64,000 nt of DNA from WTFY01 sp011523795 (GTDB lineage Bacteria; Pseudomonadota; Gammaproteobacteria; UBA4575). Below, piece after piece: positions 16,820 to 26,290 of the stretch. The first letter of the stretch is position 1; every line of letters begins with the position of its first letter. A program made the translations under genes and the position numbers. The stretch spans positions 558,001-622,000 of the forward strand of contig OZ242278.1 of the NCBI GenBank assembly GCA_965207475.1, read 5' to 3'. Below the pieces are notes generated by a model. The model was not told the origin of the DNA, made no database searches, and was given only the letters and a program-made list of their open reading frames with translations.

Positions 16820-19291
16820 CTAGTTTACAACAATATTTACGATTCGACCCGGTACAACGACCACCTTGGTGATCTCACGATTTTCAATAAACCGCAAAAC
16901 ATTTTCATTGTCCCGTGCGGCTTGCTCAATGCCATTGTTATCCATCCCCGCAGGCACGCTGACGGTGCCACGCTTTTTCCCGTTGACCTGCACCACCATC
17001 TCCACAACCTCCCTTTTCAGGGCACCTCTGTCCAGACTGGGCCAAGCGGTTCGATAAACCGGTTCCTCATGGCCCAGCCAATGCCACAGGACATGGCAGG
17101 CATGCGGCAGGATCGGTGCAAGCATCCGAACCACCGCTTCCAGTGCTTCCTGGCAGACCTTGCGTCCTGTCGGCGACGGATCCTCAAAATCCGCAATCGC
17201 ATTCACCAGCTCCATGTTTGAAGCGACTGCCGTATTGAATGCGTAACGCCTGCCCATGCTGTCGGTAACCCTTTTTATGGTCTCGTGGGTCTTCCTGCGC
17301 AGTTCCGCCTGACCGGTATCCAGGCCCTCCGGAGCGATGCCGTTCCTGTGGGCCATTCCGTGCTCAACATGGCTTTCGACCAGGCGCCACAGCTTGTTGA
17401 TAAACCGGTAGGAACCTTCGACCGCAGAGTCGGACCATTCGAGGTTATGCGAAGGAGGCGCGGCAAAGATCACAAAGAGCCGCACCGTGTCCGCGCCGTA
17501 TTTGTCAATCAGCTCCTGGGGGTCCACGGTATTGCCCCTGGATTTTGACATTTTTGCACCGTCTTTCAGCACCATCCCCTGCGTCAGCAGGTTCATGAAC
17601 GGTTCATCATCTACAGACATGCCTGCATCGCGCATCAGCTTGTGAAAGAACCTTGCATACAGCAGATGCAATACCGCATGCTCGACCCCTCCCACATACT
17701 GGTCGACCGGCATCCAGTACCGTGCCCTGTCATCCAGCATCGAAGAATCATTGTCCACACTGCAGTAACGCGCAAAATACCAGCTCGACTCGAAGAAGGT
17801 GTCAAACGTATCCAGTTCTCGCGTGGCAGCACCCCGGCATTTCGGACAGCTGACCTCGTAAAACCCCGGGGCCGACTGCAGGGGGGACAAACCCTTGTCG
17901 AAATCAACTTCTTCCGGCAACACCACAGGCAAATCCCGATCAGGAACCGGTACTGCCCCGCAATGACTGCAGTTTATTATGGGAATTGGACAGCCCCAGT
18001 AACGCTGCCGGGAAATACCCCAGTCACGCAGCCGGTAGTTGACGAGCCGCCGCCCCTTGTCACATCGCTCAAGCTCCCCTGCAATGGCATCAAAGGCCTG
18101 GTCCGAACTCAGGCCATCAAACTGTGCGGAATCCTGCAACCAGCCTTTTTCAAGAAATGCACATCGAGAGACGTCAACGCTGGCGCTGTCCTTGTCCGGA
18201 TACACTACGGGCCGCACCGGCAATCCGAATGCTGATGCGAATTCCCAGTCGCGCTGATCATGAGCCGGCACGGACATGACGGCACCCGAGCCGTACTCGA
18301 TCAGTACAAAATTCGCGATCCAGATCGGAATCCTGTCCTTTGTCATGGGATGCACCGCATACAGCCCGGTATCCATCCCCTTTTTCTCCAATGTGCTGAT
18401 CTCGGCCTCGGAAACCCTTGTAGAGGCGCATTCCTGCAGGAACGCAGCAATTTCTGGCGAATCTTCCGCAGCCTGGACCGCCAGCTCATGTTCCGGGGCG
18501 ACCGCAATATAGGTCACACCGAACAACGTATCGGGACGGGTCGTGAACACGTTCAGTGTGTACTCGCTGCTCACATCGAATTTAATTTCTACACCTTGCG
18601 AACGGCCAATCCAGTTGGCCTGCATGGTTTTTACCTGGTCAGGCCAGCCCTCCAGCTGTTCCAGGTCTTTCAGGAGATCTTCGGCATATGCGGTAATTTT
18701 CAGAAACCACTGGGTGACTTCCTTGCGCTCGATCCGTGCGCCGGACCTCCATCCATGGCCTTCAATAACCTGTTCGTTCGCAAGTACCGTCTGGTCGACA
18801 GGATCCCAGTTGACCATGGCCTTTTTCCGGTAGACGAGCCCCTTCTCATACAACCTGGTGAAAAACCACTGCTCCCAGCGGTAATACTTCGGGTCGCACG
18901 TCGCAAGCTCCCGGCTCCAGTCATAGGCATAGCCGAGGCGCCGGAGCTGGGTCCGCATGTAAGCGATATTCCCATACGTCCATTCTGCCGGCGGGACACC
19001 GTTTTGGATTGCCGCGTTTTCCGCCGGCAGTCCGAAGGCATCCCAGCCCATGGGCTGCATGACGTTCTTCCCGGTCATCCGCTGGTAACGGCTGATGACA
19101 TCTCCAATGGTGTAATTGCGCACATGGCCCATGTGCAAGTGTCCGCTCGGGTAGGGGAACATGGACAGGCAATAAAACTTTTCACGCTGCTCATCTTCTT
19201 TCGCTTCAAAGGCCCGGAGCCGGTCCCACTCTTGCTGCACCAGAGGCTCGATTTCATGCGGGTTATAGGTGGCTTGGCTCGTATTCTGCAT
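16820..19291 (-). CDS. leuS: Leucyl-tRNA synthetase
   Basis: Class I aminoacyl-tRNA synthetase charging tRNA-Leu. The HIGH-type motif is HMGH (in YPSGHLHMGHVRNYTIGD) and the KMSKS motif is KMSKSRGN. The CP1 editing domain (TTRPDTLFGVTYIAVAPEH) is intact, as are zinc-ribbon-like Cys pairs. The length of 823 residues is a little shorter than the 860 of E. coli. ATG 19291 lies 128 bp from manC upstream. lptE follows directly. Confidence 0.97.
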   Translation of the reverse strand: MQNTSQATYNPHEIEPLVQQEWDRLRAFEAKEDEQREKFYCLSMFPYPSGHLHMGHVRNYTIGDVISRYQRMTGKNVMQPMGWDAFGLPAENAAIQNGVPPAEWTYGNIAYMRTQLRRLGYAYDWSRELATCDPKYYRWEQWFFTRLYEKGLVYRKKAMVNWDPVDQTVLANEQVIEGHGWRSGARIERKEVTQWFLKITAYAEDLLKDLEQLEGWPDQVKTMQANWIGRSQGVEIKFDVSSEYTLNVFTTRPDTLFGVTYIAVAPEHELAVQAAEDSPEIAAFLQECASTRVSEAEISTLEKKGMDTGLYAVHPMTKDRIPIWIANFVLIEYGSGAVMSVPAHDQRDWEFASAFGLPVRPVVYPDKDSASVDVSRCAFLEKGWLQDSAQFDGLSSDQAFDAIAGELERCDKGRRLVNYRLRDWGISRQRYWGCPIPIINCSHCGAVPVPDRDLPVVLPEEVDFDKGLSPLQSAPGFYEVSCPKCRGAATRELDTFDTFFESSWYFARYCSVDNDSSMLDDRARYWMPVDQYVGGVEHAVLHLLYARFFHKLMRDAGMSVDDEPFMNLLTQGMVLKDGAKMSKSRGNTVDPQELIDKYGADTVRLFVIFAAPPSHNLEWSDSAVEGSYRFINKLWRLVESHVEHGMAHRNGIAPEGLDTGQAELRRKTHETIKRVTDSMGRRYAFNTAVASNMELVNAIADFEDPSPTGRKVCQEALEAVVRMLAPILPHACHVLWHWLGHEEPVYRTAWPSLDRGALKREVVEMVVQVNGKKRGTVSVPAGMDNNGIEQAARDNENVLRFIENREITKVVVVPGRIVNIVVN

Positions 19292-19419
19292 CGGTTACAG
19301 CTTGTGAAAGATCGAAAGAATACCAGCATGCATTGCCCGGCAACAATAAGCAGTACCGGGGCAAGACTTGCTGACCCTGGATTCCAGGCGACCCGCCCAC
19401 TGGAAAACACCGGTACCCA

Positions 19420-20844
19420 TCAACGACCGTAGTCATCCTCATATCGCACGATATCATCCTCACCCAGGTAGCTTCCGGACTGGACTTCTATGAGCTGAAG
19501 CAGATCTGAACCAGGGTTTTCAAGACGGTGCCGGGTACCAGCCTGGATATACGTGGACTCGTTCTCGCCCAACAGGAAGACTTCCTCGTCCCGGGTAACC
19601 CGAGCCGTTCCCTTTACGACGATCCAGTGCTCGTCACGGTGGCGATGCATCTGCAATGAAAGAGACTGGCCCGGATTGACCGTGATCCGCTTGACCTGAA
19701 AGCTGTCCTGGGTATCCATGACTTCATAGGTCCCCCAAGGCCGGTGGACCTTGGGATGAATTTCCGCTTCGCTGCGCCCGTCCTCCTGCAGCCGGGCAAC
19801 GACGTCCCTGATCTCCTGAGCTTTTTCACGTGGGGCCACCAGGACCGCATCGGCTGTCTCAATGACTACCAAATCCCTGGTTCCGACTGTCGTCACAAGG
19901 CGATGACTGGAGCGGATGTAGCACCCCTCGCAGTCTTCCTCGACAACATCCCCGGATGTCACGTTGCCACGCCCGTCCCGGGACATGGACTCCCAGAGGG
20001 CCTGCCAGGATCCTATGTCGCTCCACCCGCTGTCGAGCCGCGTGACCGCAGCCTTGTCAGTACGTTCCATCACGGCATAGTCGACCGAAATGCTAGGTGC
20101 CATGGAAAAGGCTTGCCTGTCCAGGCGAACAAAATCCAGGTCGCGTTTCCGATTTGCATGCGCTTCCTGGCATGCCTCAAAAATCTCCGCTTGCAGGCGC
20201 TTGACTTCACTCAGGTACAATCCTGCCGAGAACAGGAACAGCCCGCTGTTCCAGAGGTAACGGCCACTTTCCAGGTAAGCCCTAGCCGTTTCAGAATCCG
20301 GCTTCTCCACGAATTCCTGTACCTCATAGATCTCGCTTGAAGAGGAATCCAGGGGGGCCGCATCGTCGTATCTTATGTACCCGTAGCCGGTTTCAGCCCG
20401 ATCGGGAACGATGCCGAAAGTCACCAGCCGGTCGACCGCAACCCGTACGGCGCGGGACACAGCGAGCCGAAACTGCTCCATGTCCTGCACGATGTGGTCG
20501 GCTGGAAGTATCAACAGGAAGGCATCGGGACCCCGGTCAAGCACATGCATGGCCGCAATGGTTATGGCCGGTGCCGTGTTACGCCCGGTTGGTTCAAGAA
20601 TAATTTCTGCCGGAAGACCGGCGCGCCGCAATTGCTCGGCCGCCATGAAACGGTGTTCATCATTGCATAGCACCAGCGCCTCATTGACATTCTCCAGATT
20701 GCGGACCCGTTCAACCGTGGCCTGGAACAGACTCTTGTCTCCCGTGATCGGAATAAACTGCTTGGGATAAAGCTTTCTGGAGAGAGGCCACAGGCGTGTG
20801 CCCGAACCTCCCGACAGGATGACAGGGATGATGGATGCCGTCAT
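19420..20844 (-). CDS. manC: Mannose-1-phosphate guanylyltransferase / mannose-6-phosphate isomerase
   Basis: A bifunctional type II enzyme making GDP-mannose. The N-terminal nucleotidyltransferase has LSGGSGTRLWPLSR and YPKQF. The C-terminal cupin (about residues 350-474) has HRPWGTYEVM, a QMHRHRDEHW metal-binding segment and AGTRHRLEN, as in the isomerase half of AlgA/XanB/ManC. ATG 20844 is chosen because it overlaps the lnt stop as ATGA and matches the usual MTASIIPVILSGG start; a longer reading frame begins at 20913. GDP-mannose feeds O-antigen, capsule or fucose/rhamnose branches. No manB (phosphomannomutase) is seen nearby. Confidence 0.95.
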   Translation of the reverse strand: MTASIIPVILSGGSGTRLWPLSRKLYPKQFIPITGDKSLFQATVERVRNLENVNEALVLCNDEHRFMAAEQLRRAGLPAEIILEPTGRNTAPAITIAAMHVLDRGPDAFLLILPADHIVQDMEQFRLAVSRAVRVAVDRLVTFGIVPDRAETGYGYIRYDDAAPLDSSSSEIYEVQEFVEKPDSETARAYLESGRYLWNSGLFLFSAGLYLSEVKRLQAEIFEACQEAHANRKRDLDFVRLDRQAFSMAPSISVDYAVMERTDKAAVTRLDSGWSDIGSWQALWESMSRDGRGNVTSGDVVEEDCEGCYIRSSHRLVTTVGTRDLVVIETADAVLVAPREKAQEIRDVVARLQEDGRSEAEIHPKVHRPWGTYEVMDTQDSFQVKRITVNPGQSLSLQMHRHRDEHWIVVKGTARVTRDEEVFLLGENESTYIQAGTRHRLENPGSDLLQLIEVQSGSYLGEDDIVRYEDDYGR

Positions 20845-22385
20845 GAATGTCTCATCTCGCGATCTGGCCGATTCAAGGATAGGGTCTTGGATCGAGTCCT
20901 GTGCCAATGACAAAGCAAGATTATAAGGGAAATACAGGACAGGATTGCCAGGATTGTCCAGTTTCCCATGCGCGAGTAAGGTGTCTGACCTTCATGCGGT
21001 CGGATATTTGCCCGCACGACATCTTCCTGAAACTGGGAAGAGCGAGCCACAATCAAACCCTTTGGATCAATCACCGCCGAAATCCCCGTACTGGTTGCAC
21101 GCAACAGGTATCGTCCCGACTCGATGGCCCTAGAACGCGAGATCTCCAGGTGCTGTTCGGGCGCATAGGAATCCCCGAACCAGGCGTCATTGCTGATATT
21201 GACCAGGAAATCGGCCTCGGGCATGGCTTCGATTATTTCGTTTCCATACACCACTTCATAGCAGATCGATGCACCGACCAGGTAGCCCTTGAGCTTGACC
21301 AGTGGCCGCCCTTTACCCGCGGATATGTCGGACATCGGAAGATCGATATGGCGTGCCAGGAACGTTGCGAGATCCCGAAAGGGAATATACTCCCCGAAGG
21401 GCACCAGGCGGCGCTTGGAGTAAAAGCTTCTCTCCTCGCCAAAGGTCATCAGCGAGTTGTATACCCCCCCGGTAAGCTGATCATAGGTAAACAGGCCGAC
21501 CAGAAAATCCGTACCGGATTCCTTCGCGATTTCTTCGAGGTCCGGGATGAATGAGTCCCTGACCTTGTAGAAGTAGGTAGGGATGGCGGATTCCGGCCAC
21601 ACGATGATCTCTGCATCCAGGTTTGCCTCGCTGAGCTGCTTGTACCGGCTCAGGATGCCCGCATGTTTTGTGCGGTCCCATTTCTCTTCCTGCGAAATAT
21701 TTCCCTGAATCAGGGCGATACCGAGCGGCTCTCCGGCCGGGGTTGTCCAGGCCAGTTGACGGGTAACCAGCATCAGCACTGCTGCAAGCACCAGCACTGC
21801 AAGGGAAACGAGTTTTTCCCGGACTGCCGCAAAAACCAGTACGGCAGCCAGGCAGCCCGTGAGCACCGCCACCCATGATGCGCCGTAACTGCCCAGGATC
21901 GGTACAACGCCCTGTAACGGGCTGGAATGATGTGCGTGTCCCATCAATAGCCACGGAAAGCCGGTAAATATCCAGCCACGCACCCACTCCGAAATCGTCC
22001 AGAGTGTCGCAAACGCAAGTGCGCCACGAAGGCACAATGCCTGGCCCGAACACAGTTTCGAGAAAAGCAAAGTGGAAACTGCCGGAAACAGGGCAAGCAC
22101 GGCTACCAGGAGCGTCACGAGAAAAATACCCAGCCATACCGGTGCGTGGCCATACTCGTGAATGCTGTTGAATGTCCATGAAATACCCAGCCCGAAAAAC
22201 ACAAGCCCGAAAACGAGCCCCAGGAGAAATGCAGTCCCGGGCGAGCGTCCAGCGAGGGCGACGTACAGGGCTGCCGGGCAGACGAGTGTCAGCCACCACC
22301 ATGAAAACGGTGCAAAACCGCAAACGAGCAAGGCCCCTGCTGCGACTGCGAGCAGGAACGCGACACTACTGGAAAGAATGGGCAT
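20841..22385 (-). CDS. lnt: Apolipoprotein N-acyltransferase
   Basis: Lnt adds the third acyl chain to lipoproteins at the inner membrane. The N-terminal third has about six membrane helices; the periplasmic nitrilase-fold domain carries the Glu-Lys-Cys triad in WPESAIP, KRRLVPFGEYIPF and GASICYEVVYG. A last hydrophobic helix (WTILAILSCISLIILLCHW) sits near the C-terminus. The length of 514 residues is normal. It follows corC by 54 bp, the standard order, and overlaps manC by 4 bp. It would supply mature lipoproteins such as LptE. Confidence 0.96.
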   Translation of the reverse strand: MPILSSSVAFLLAVAAGALLVCGFAPFSWWWLTLVCPAALYVALAGRSPGTAFLLGLVFGLVFFGLGISWTFNSIHEYGHAPVWLGIFLVTLLVAVLALFPAVSTLLFSKLCSGQALCLRGALAFATLWTISEWVRGWIFTGFPWLLMGHAHHSSPLQGVVPILGSYGASWVAVLTGCLAAVLVFAAVREKLVSLAVLVLAAVLMLVTRQLAWTTPAGEPLGIALIQGNISQEEKWDRTKHAGILSRYKQLSEANLDAEIIVWPESAIPTYFYKVRDSFIPDLEEIAKESGTDFLVGLFTYDQLTGGVYNSLMTFGEERSFYSKRRLVPFGEYIPFRDLATFLARHIDLPMSDISAGKGRPLVKLKGYLVGASICYEVVYGNEIIEAMPEADFLVNISNDAWFGDSYAPEQHLEISRSRAIESGRYLLRATSTGISAVIDPKGLIVARSSQFQEDVVRANIRPHEGQTPYSRMGNWTILAILSCISLIILLCHWHRTRSKTLSLNRPDREMRHS

Positions 22386-22439
22386 GTGTCACCGAAAGGA
22401 TGCTATCCGGTTTCCCGGCAAACTGCTGTACGCTGGTTC

Positions 22440-23288
22440 CTACGAATGCTCTGGATTGCTTGAAACACTGAGCAGGTGAAGCCTGCGCCGGTCTGAACGC
22501 ATCACTTCCACGATGAAACGGTCAATTTTTATGCGCTCACCCTTTTTGGGCAGATGACCAAACTTGCTCAGCACCAGACCTCCGAACGTTTCAAACTCCG
22601 CGTCACTGTAGCGCGTGGAGAAAAACTCGTTGAAATCCTCGATGGGTGTCAACGCCTTGACACCGTACTGTCCTTCAGAATGCTCGAATATGTAATGATC
22701 CTCCGTCACATCATGCTCGTCCGTGATGTCCCCGACAATCTGTTCCAGCACATCCTCGATCGTCACAAGCCCGGAAACTCCACTGTATTCATCCACAACG
22801 AGCGCCATGTGATTGCGGCTGTCCTTGAACTCGTTCAGCAGCGTATTCACCCGCTTGGACTCGGGGACGACCACTGCGGGGCGCAATACATCGTCCATGC
22901 TGAAATCTCCCTGTCTGCCCTTCATGAAATGGCGCAGCAGATCCTTGGCCAGCAGGATTCCCAATACCTCGTCCTTGCTCTCACCCACGACCGGGAATCT
23001 TGAGTGTGCCGAGTCTATGATGACCGGCAACATGTCCTGCAGGCTGCTGCCACGGCGCACGACCACCATCTGTGAACGCGGAATCATGATATTTTTCACC
23101 TGGATCTCAGACACCTGGATCGCGCCTTTGATCATTTCCAGAATGTCGCTGTCTATCACGCCACCGGCCTCGGATCTTTGCAGCAGCTGAATGATCTCCG
23201 CACGGTCTTCCGGGTACTTCTTCAAAACCATCTTCAGGTAGGCGGGCATGTGTAGCCACCGCATGGCTGTATCAAGAAATTTCGGCAT
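22440..23288 (-). CDS. corC: CorC/YbeX-type CBS-domain protein
   Basis: A 282-residue protein with two CBS domains (from IMIPRSQMVVVRRG through VVVPESKRVNTLLNEF, with the conserved DEYSGVSGLVTIEDVLEQIVGDI) and a C-terminal CorC/HlyC domain (EFFSTRYSDAEFETFGGLVLSKFGHLPKKGE). There is no membrane part, as in YbeX/CorC. The family is linked to magnesium/cobalt efflux and ribosome maturation in E. coli. It lies between ybeY (6 bp upstream) and lnt, the conserved position. Confidence 0.94.
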   Translation of the reverse strand: MPKFLDTAMRWLHMPAYLKMVLKKYPEDRAEIIQLLQRSEAGGVIDSDILEMIKGAIQVSEIQVKNIMIPRSQMVVVRRGSSLQDMLPVIIDSAHSRFPVVGESKDEVLGILLAKDLLRHFMKGRQGDFSMDDVLRPAVVVPESKRVNTLLNEFKDSRNHMALVVDEYSGVSGLVTIEDVLEQIVGDITDEHDVTEDHYIFEHSEGQYGVKALTPIEDFNEFFSTRYSDAEFETFGGLVLSKFGHLPKKGERIKIDRFIVEVMRSDRRRLHLLSVSSNPEHS

Positions 23289-23294
23289 GATCGT

Positions 23295-23738
23295 TCAATA
23301 CGGGTTGTCCACGCCCAGCCTGTCCAATATCCCGATCTCAAGGGCCTCCATTTCCCGGGTGCGCTGATCATCATCGTGGACAAATCCCTGCAAATGCAAA
23401 ATTCCATGCACGAGCAGGTGCGCCCAGTGAGAGCGGAGATCTTTCCCCTGGTGAACGGCCTCCTCGGCCACGACGGGCGCACAGATGACAACGTCCCCCA
23501 GAAAACGGATGCCCAGTTCTTCCGGCAGGGAGGCAGGAAAAGACAGTACATTCGTGGCCTTGCCGGACTTGCGGTATTTGCTGTTCAGGGACTCCCCCTC
23601 GTTCCTGTCCACAATACGCAAACAGGCCCAGCTCGCTTCGCCTGAAGAGTCTATCTCTGCCGCCCATCTCCTGAATTCAGACTCAGGGGGCACCTGACAG
23701 CCTGCAGCCGCCACCTGGATATCAAGCAGCACGGCCAC
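23295..23738 (-). CDS. ybeY: Endoribonuclease YbeY
   Basis: YbeY is a zinc metallo-endoribonuclease involved in 16S rRNA 3' maturation and ribosome quality control. The metal-binding signature H-x3-H-x5-H is visible in LVHGILHLQGFVHDDD. The length of 147 residues is normal. It starts with GTG 23738, 14 bp after the phoH stop. The miaB-phoH-ybeY-corC-lnt order is conserved. Confidence 0.95.
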   Translation of the reverse strand: MAVLLDIQVAAAGCQVPPESEFRRWAAEIDSSGEASWACLRIVDRNEGESLNSKYRKSGKATNVLSFPASLPEELGIRFLGDVVICAPVVAEEAVHQGKDLRSHWAHLLVHGILHLQGFVHDDDQRTREMEALEIGILDRLGVDNPY

Positions 23739-23752
23739 TTCTGGGATACCCG

Positions 23753-24727
23753 TCAGCCCGGATCATTGCCATAGGCCCGGATAATTTTCTTGACCAGCGG
23801 ATGACGCACGACATCCCGGGCATTGAACTCGCAAATGGAGACCCCCTCGGTTTCTCCCAGGATCCGCCTGACGTGTTTCAGGCCTGATTCCTTGGTGCCG
23901 GGCAGATCAATCTGCGTGATGTCGCCCGTAACGATGGCTTTCGAGCCAAAGCCAATGCGGGTCAGGAACATCTTCATCTGTTCGATCGTGGTGTTTTGCG
24001 CCTCATCCAGGATGATGTAGGCATCATTCAGGGTCCGCCCGCGCATATAGGCCAAGGGGGCAATTTCTATGACATTCCTGTCAACGAGCTTGCTGACTTT
24101 CTCATAGCCCAGCATTTCGTAGAGGGCGTCATACATGGGCCTCAAGTACGGGTCGATTTTCTGGGCAAGATCTCCTGGCAGGAATCCCAGCCTTTCTCCG
24201 GCTTCCACGGCGGGTCTCACCAGGACGAGCTTGCGGATCCTGTCTCGTTCCAGTGCCGCGACGGCGCACGCGACGGCAAGATAGGTCTTGCCGGTGCCGG
24301 CAGGGCCGATGCCGAACACCAGGTCGCTTTCCTCGATCAGCTGTACATACCGTTGCTGGTTGAAGCCACGGGGCTTGATGGCACCGCGCTTGGTGTGAAC
24401 CGTGCGAAGGGAAGACTTGAGATTCTGCTCGGCGATGTTCGCAAGCTCGGATTCCTGCAGATGCAGGTGCACGTCCGAGGAGGAGAGAATCTGGTCTTTC
24501 GTAGAATCGTAAAGTTCCTTTAGAACCTCTACCGCTGCATTGGTGGCCCTGGCCTCGCCGCTGATCGAAAAGGCATTGCCCCGGTTGTTGATTTCAACAC
24601 CGAGTCTTTTTTCAAGCTGGTGCAGGTGCCCATTGAGAGGCCCGCAAAGGTTGGCGAGTCGCGGATTGTCTGCAGGCTCCAGGGATATATTTACGGAATG
24701 GACTTCGCTAGGCAAAAGTACAGACAC
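23753..24727 (-). CDS. ybeZ: PhoH-like ATPase (YbeZ)
   Basis: A 324-residue PhoH-family P-loop ATPase: Walker A GPAGTGKT at residues 141-148 and Walker B YIILDEAQN. The N-terminal approximately 120 residues form the KH-like extension of YbeZ. The family partners YbeY in RNA processing. The start is GTG 24727, 2 bp after the miaB stop. Confidence 0.94.
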   Translation of the reverse strand: MSVLLPSEVHSVNISLEPADNPRLANLCGPLNGHLHQLEKRLGVEINNRGNAFSISGEARATNAAVEVLKELYDSTKDQILSSSDVHLHLQESELANIAEQNLKSSLRTVHTKRGAIKPRGFNQQRYVQLIEESDLVFGIGPAGTGKTYLAVACAVAALERDRIRKLVLVRPAVEAGERLGFLPGDLAQKIDPYLRPMYDALYEMLGYEKVSKLVDRNVIEIAPLAYMRGRTLNDAYIILDEAQNTTIEQMKMFLTRIGFGSKAIVTGDITQIDLPGTKESGLKHVRRILGETEGVSICEFNARDVVRHPLVKKIIRAYGNDPG

Positions 24728-24729
24728 CC

Positions 24730-26064
24730 CTACATTGCTGTCTCATGGAAGGCACCCCGCAAAGAATTTGAATATACCCCGGTGATCTCGAGACGTACAA
24801 ACCTGCCCCGCACATCACGCGGCGCATCGAAATTGACAACACGGTTGTTTTCGGTTCTCCCGGAATACTCCTGGCCCGACTTTCTCGAGTGTCCCTCAAC
24901 CAGCACCATCTGATCCGTGCCCAGCATGGCTTGGGAACGGTCCATGGATGCATTGCGAATGGTTTCCTGCAAGCGCTGAAGCCTGTGCTTCTTCACATCC
25001 AGCGAAACGGGATCCTCAAGTGATGCCGCGGGCGTGCCGGGCCGGCGACTGTAGATGAAGCTGTAGGACTGGTCGAAACCCACTTCTTCCACCAGCTCCA
25101 TCGTGTCCTCGAAATCCTGGTCCGTTTCGCCCGGAAAACCGACAATGAAGTCTGATGAAATACTCACATCCGGCCTGTGCCTGCGCAACTTTCTGATGAT
25201 GGACTTGTACTCCAGTGCCGTGTACCCGCGTTTCATAGCAGAGAGTATCCTGTCAGAGCCACTTTGGACCGGCAGGTGCACATGATTTACGAGTTCGGGA
25301 ATCTCAGCATACGCATCGATCAGGTTGTCCGAAAATTCTACAGGATGGGAACTAGTATACCTTATCCGTTCTATGCCTTCGATATCGCTTACATAGTAAA
25401 GCAGCAGGGAAAAATCCACGATATTCCCGTGGCGGTCCAGCCCGCGGTACCCGTTCACGTTCTGGCCCAGCAATGTGACCTCGCGTGCACCCTGCCCGGC
25501 CAGCAAACCGATTTCATGCAACACATCATCCAGTGGCCTGCTGAACTCTTCACCCCGCGTATAAGGCACTACACAATACGTGCAGTACTTGCTGCAGCCC
25601 TCCATGACTGAGACGTAGGCAACGGGACCCTGGTGCCCGGGTTCAGGCAGGCAGTCGAACTTCTCCATCTCCGGGAAGGAAATATCGATGACCGCTTTCC
25701 TGCCCGTTGCCGCCTGGTCCAGCAAATCGGGCAAGCGGTGAATCGTCTGGGGGCCGAACACAACGTCTACCTGTTTTGCGCGTGCTGCCAGGGACTCCCC
25801 TTCCTGACTGGCCACACATCCCCCGACACCGATCAGGACATCCGGATTCTTTTCCTTCAAGGGTCGCCACCGACCCAGTTGTGAAAACACTTTTTCCTGT
25901 GCCTTTTCACGAATGGAGCATGTGTTGAGCAACAGGACATCGGCCTTGGACGGTTCATGGGTGATTTCAAAACCACAACCGTGGCGAAGTGCATCCAGCA
26001 TCCTGCTGGAATCATACTCATTCATCTGGCATCCCTGTGTTTTGATGAATACTTTTTTAGACAT
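24730..26064 (-). CDS. miaB: tRNA-2-methylthio-N6-dimethylallyladenosine synthase
   Basis: MiaB is a radical-SAM methylthiotransferase that converts i6A37 to ms2i6A37 in tRNAs. It has the N-terminal MTTase domain (KTQGCQMNEYDS and LNTCSIREKA carry cluster cysteines), the radical-SAM CxxxCxxC (CSKYCTYC) and a C-terminal TRAM domain (DQMVLVEGHSRKSGQEYSGRT). ATG 26064 is preferred over the TTG just upstream because GGAAAG lies about 5 nt before it. First gene of the miaB-ybeZ-ybeY-corC-lnt operon, divergent from the kinase-like gene. Confidence 0.96.
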   Translation of the reverse strand: MSKKVFIKTQGCQMNEYDSSRMLDALRHGCGFEITHEPSKADVLLLNTCSIREKAQEKVFSQLGRWRPLKEKNPDVLIGVGGCVASQEGESLAARAKQVDVVFGPQTIHRLPDLLDQAATGRKAVIDISFPEMEKFDCLPEPGHQGPVAYVSVMEGCSKYCTYCVVPYTRGEEFSRPLDDVLHEIGLLAGQGAREVTLLGQNVNGYRGLDRHGNIVDFSLLLYYVSDIEGIERIRYTSSHPVEFSDNLIDAYAEIPELVNHVHLPVQSGSDRILSAMKRGYTALEYKSIIRKLRRHRPDVSISSDFIVGFPGETDQDFEDTMELVEEVGFDQSYSFIYSRRPGTPAASLEDPVSLDVKKHRLQRLQETIRNASMDRSQAMLGTDQMVLVEGHSRKSGQEYSGRTENNRVVNFDAPRDVRGRFVRLEITGVYSNSLRGAFHETAM

Positions 26065-26113
26065 CAAGGCTTTCCAAAAAACATATCAGTGTCTTCCGAA
26101 TCTATTCGATCTG

Positions 26114-26120
26114 TATAATA
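26114..26120. promoter_or_regulatory. Possible -10 element in the miaB / kinase divergent region
   Basis: TATAAT (26114-26119) reads on the plus strand; the overlapping TATTAT (26115-26120) reads on the minus strand. No convincing -35 hexamer stands at the right distance on either strand, so direction is unclear. Leaders would be about 165 nt (kinase) or 45 nt (miaB). Confidence 0.25.
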
Positions 26121-26290
26121 CCAGACAGTACACGTAACGAAAGCCGTGAGGAAATAACACGAGTATCCGGAAACTTTTCATTTCGACATCCCGCAGGTTC
26201 AAGTACATCCCCTGCTCTTGCAGACAAACGCCATACCACACAAAAATACGATTCATACCTTCCAGAGAAACACTTTCAGTCCGGCTAGAG

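Noticed and set aside
18260..19432. 390-codon open frame on the plus strand across the leuS 5' half
   Set aside because: It lies antisense to a certain leuS and has no recognisable domains; it arises from codon bias of the real gene.
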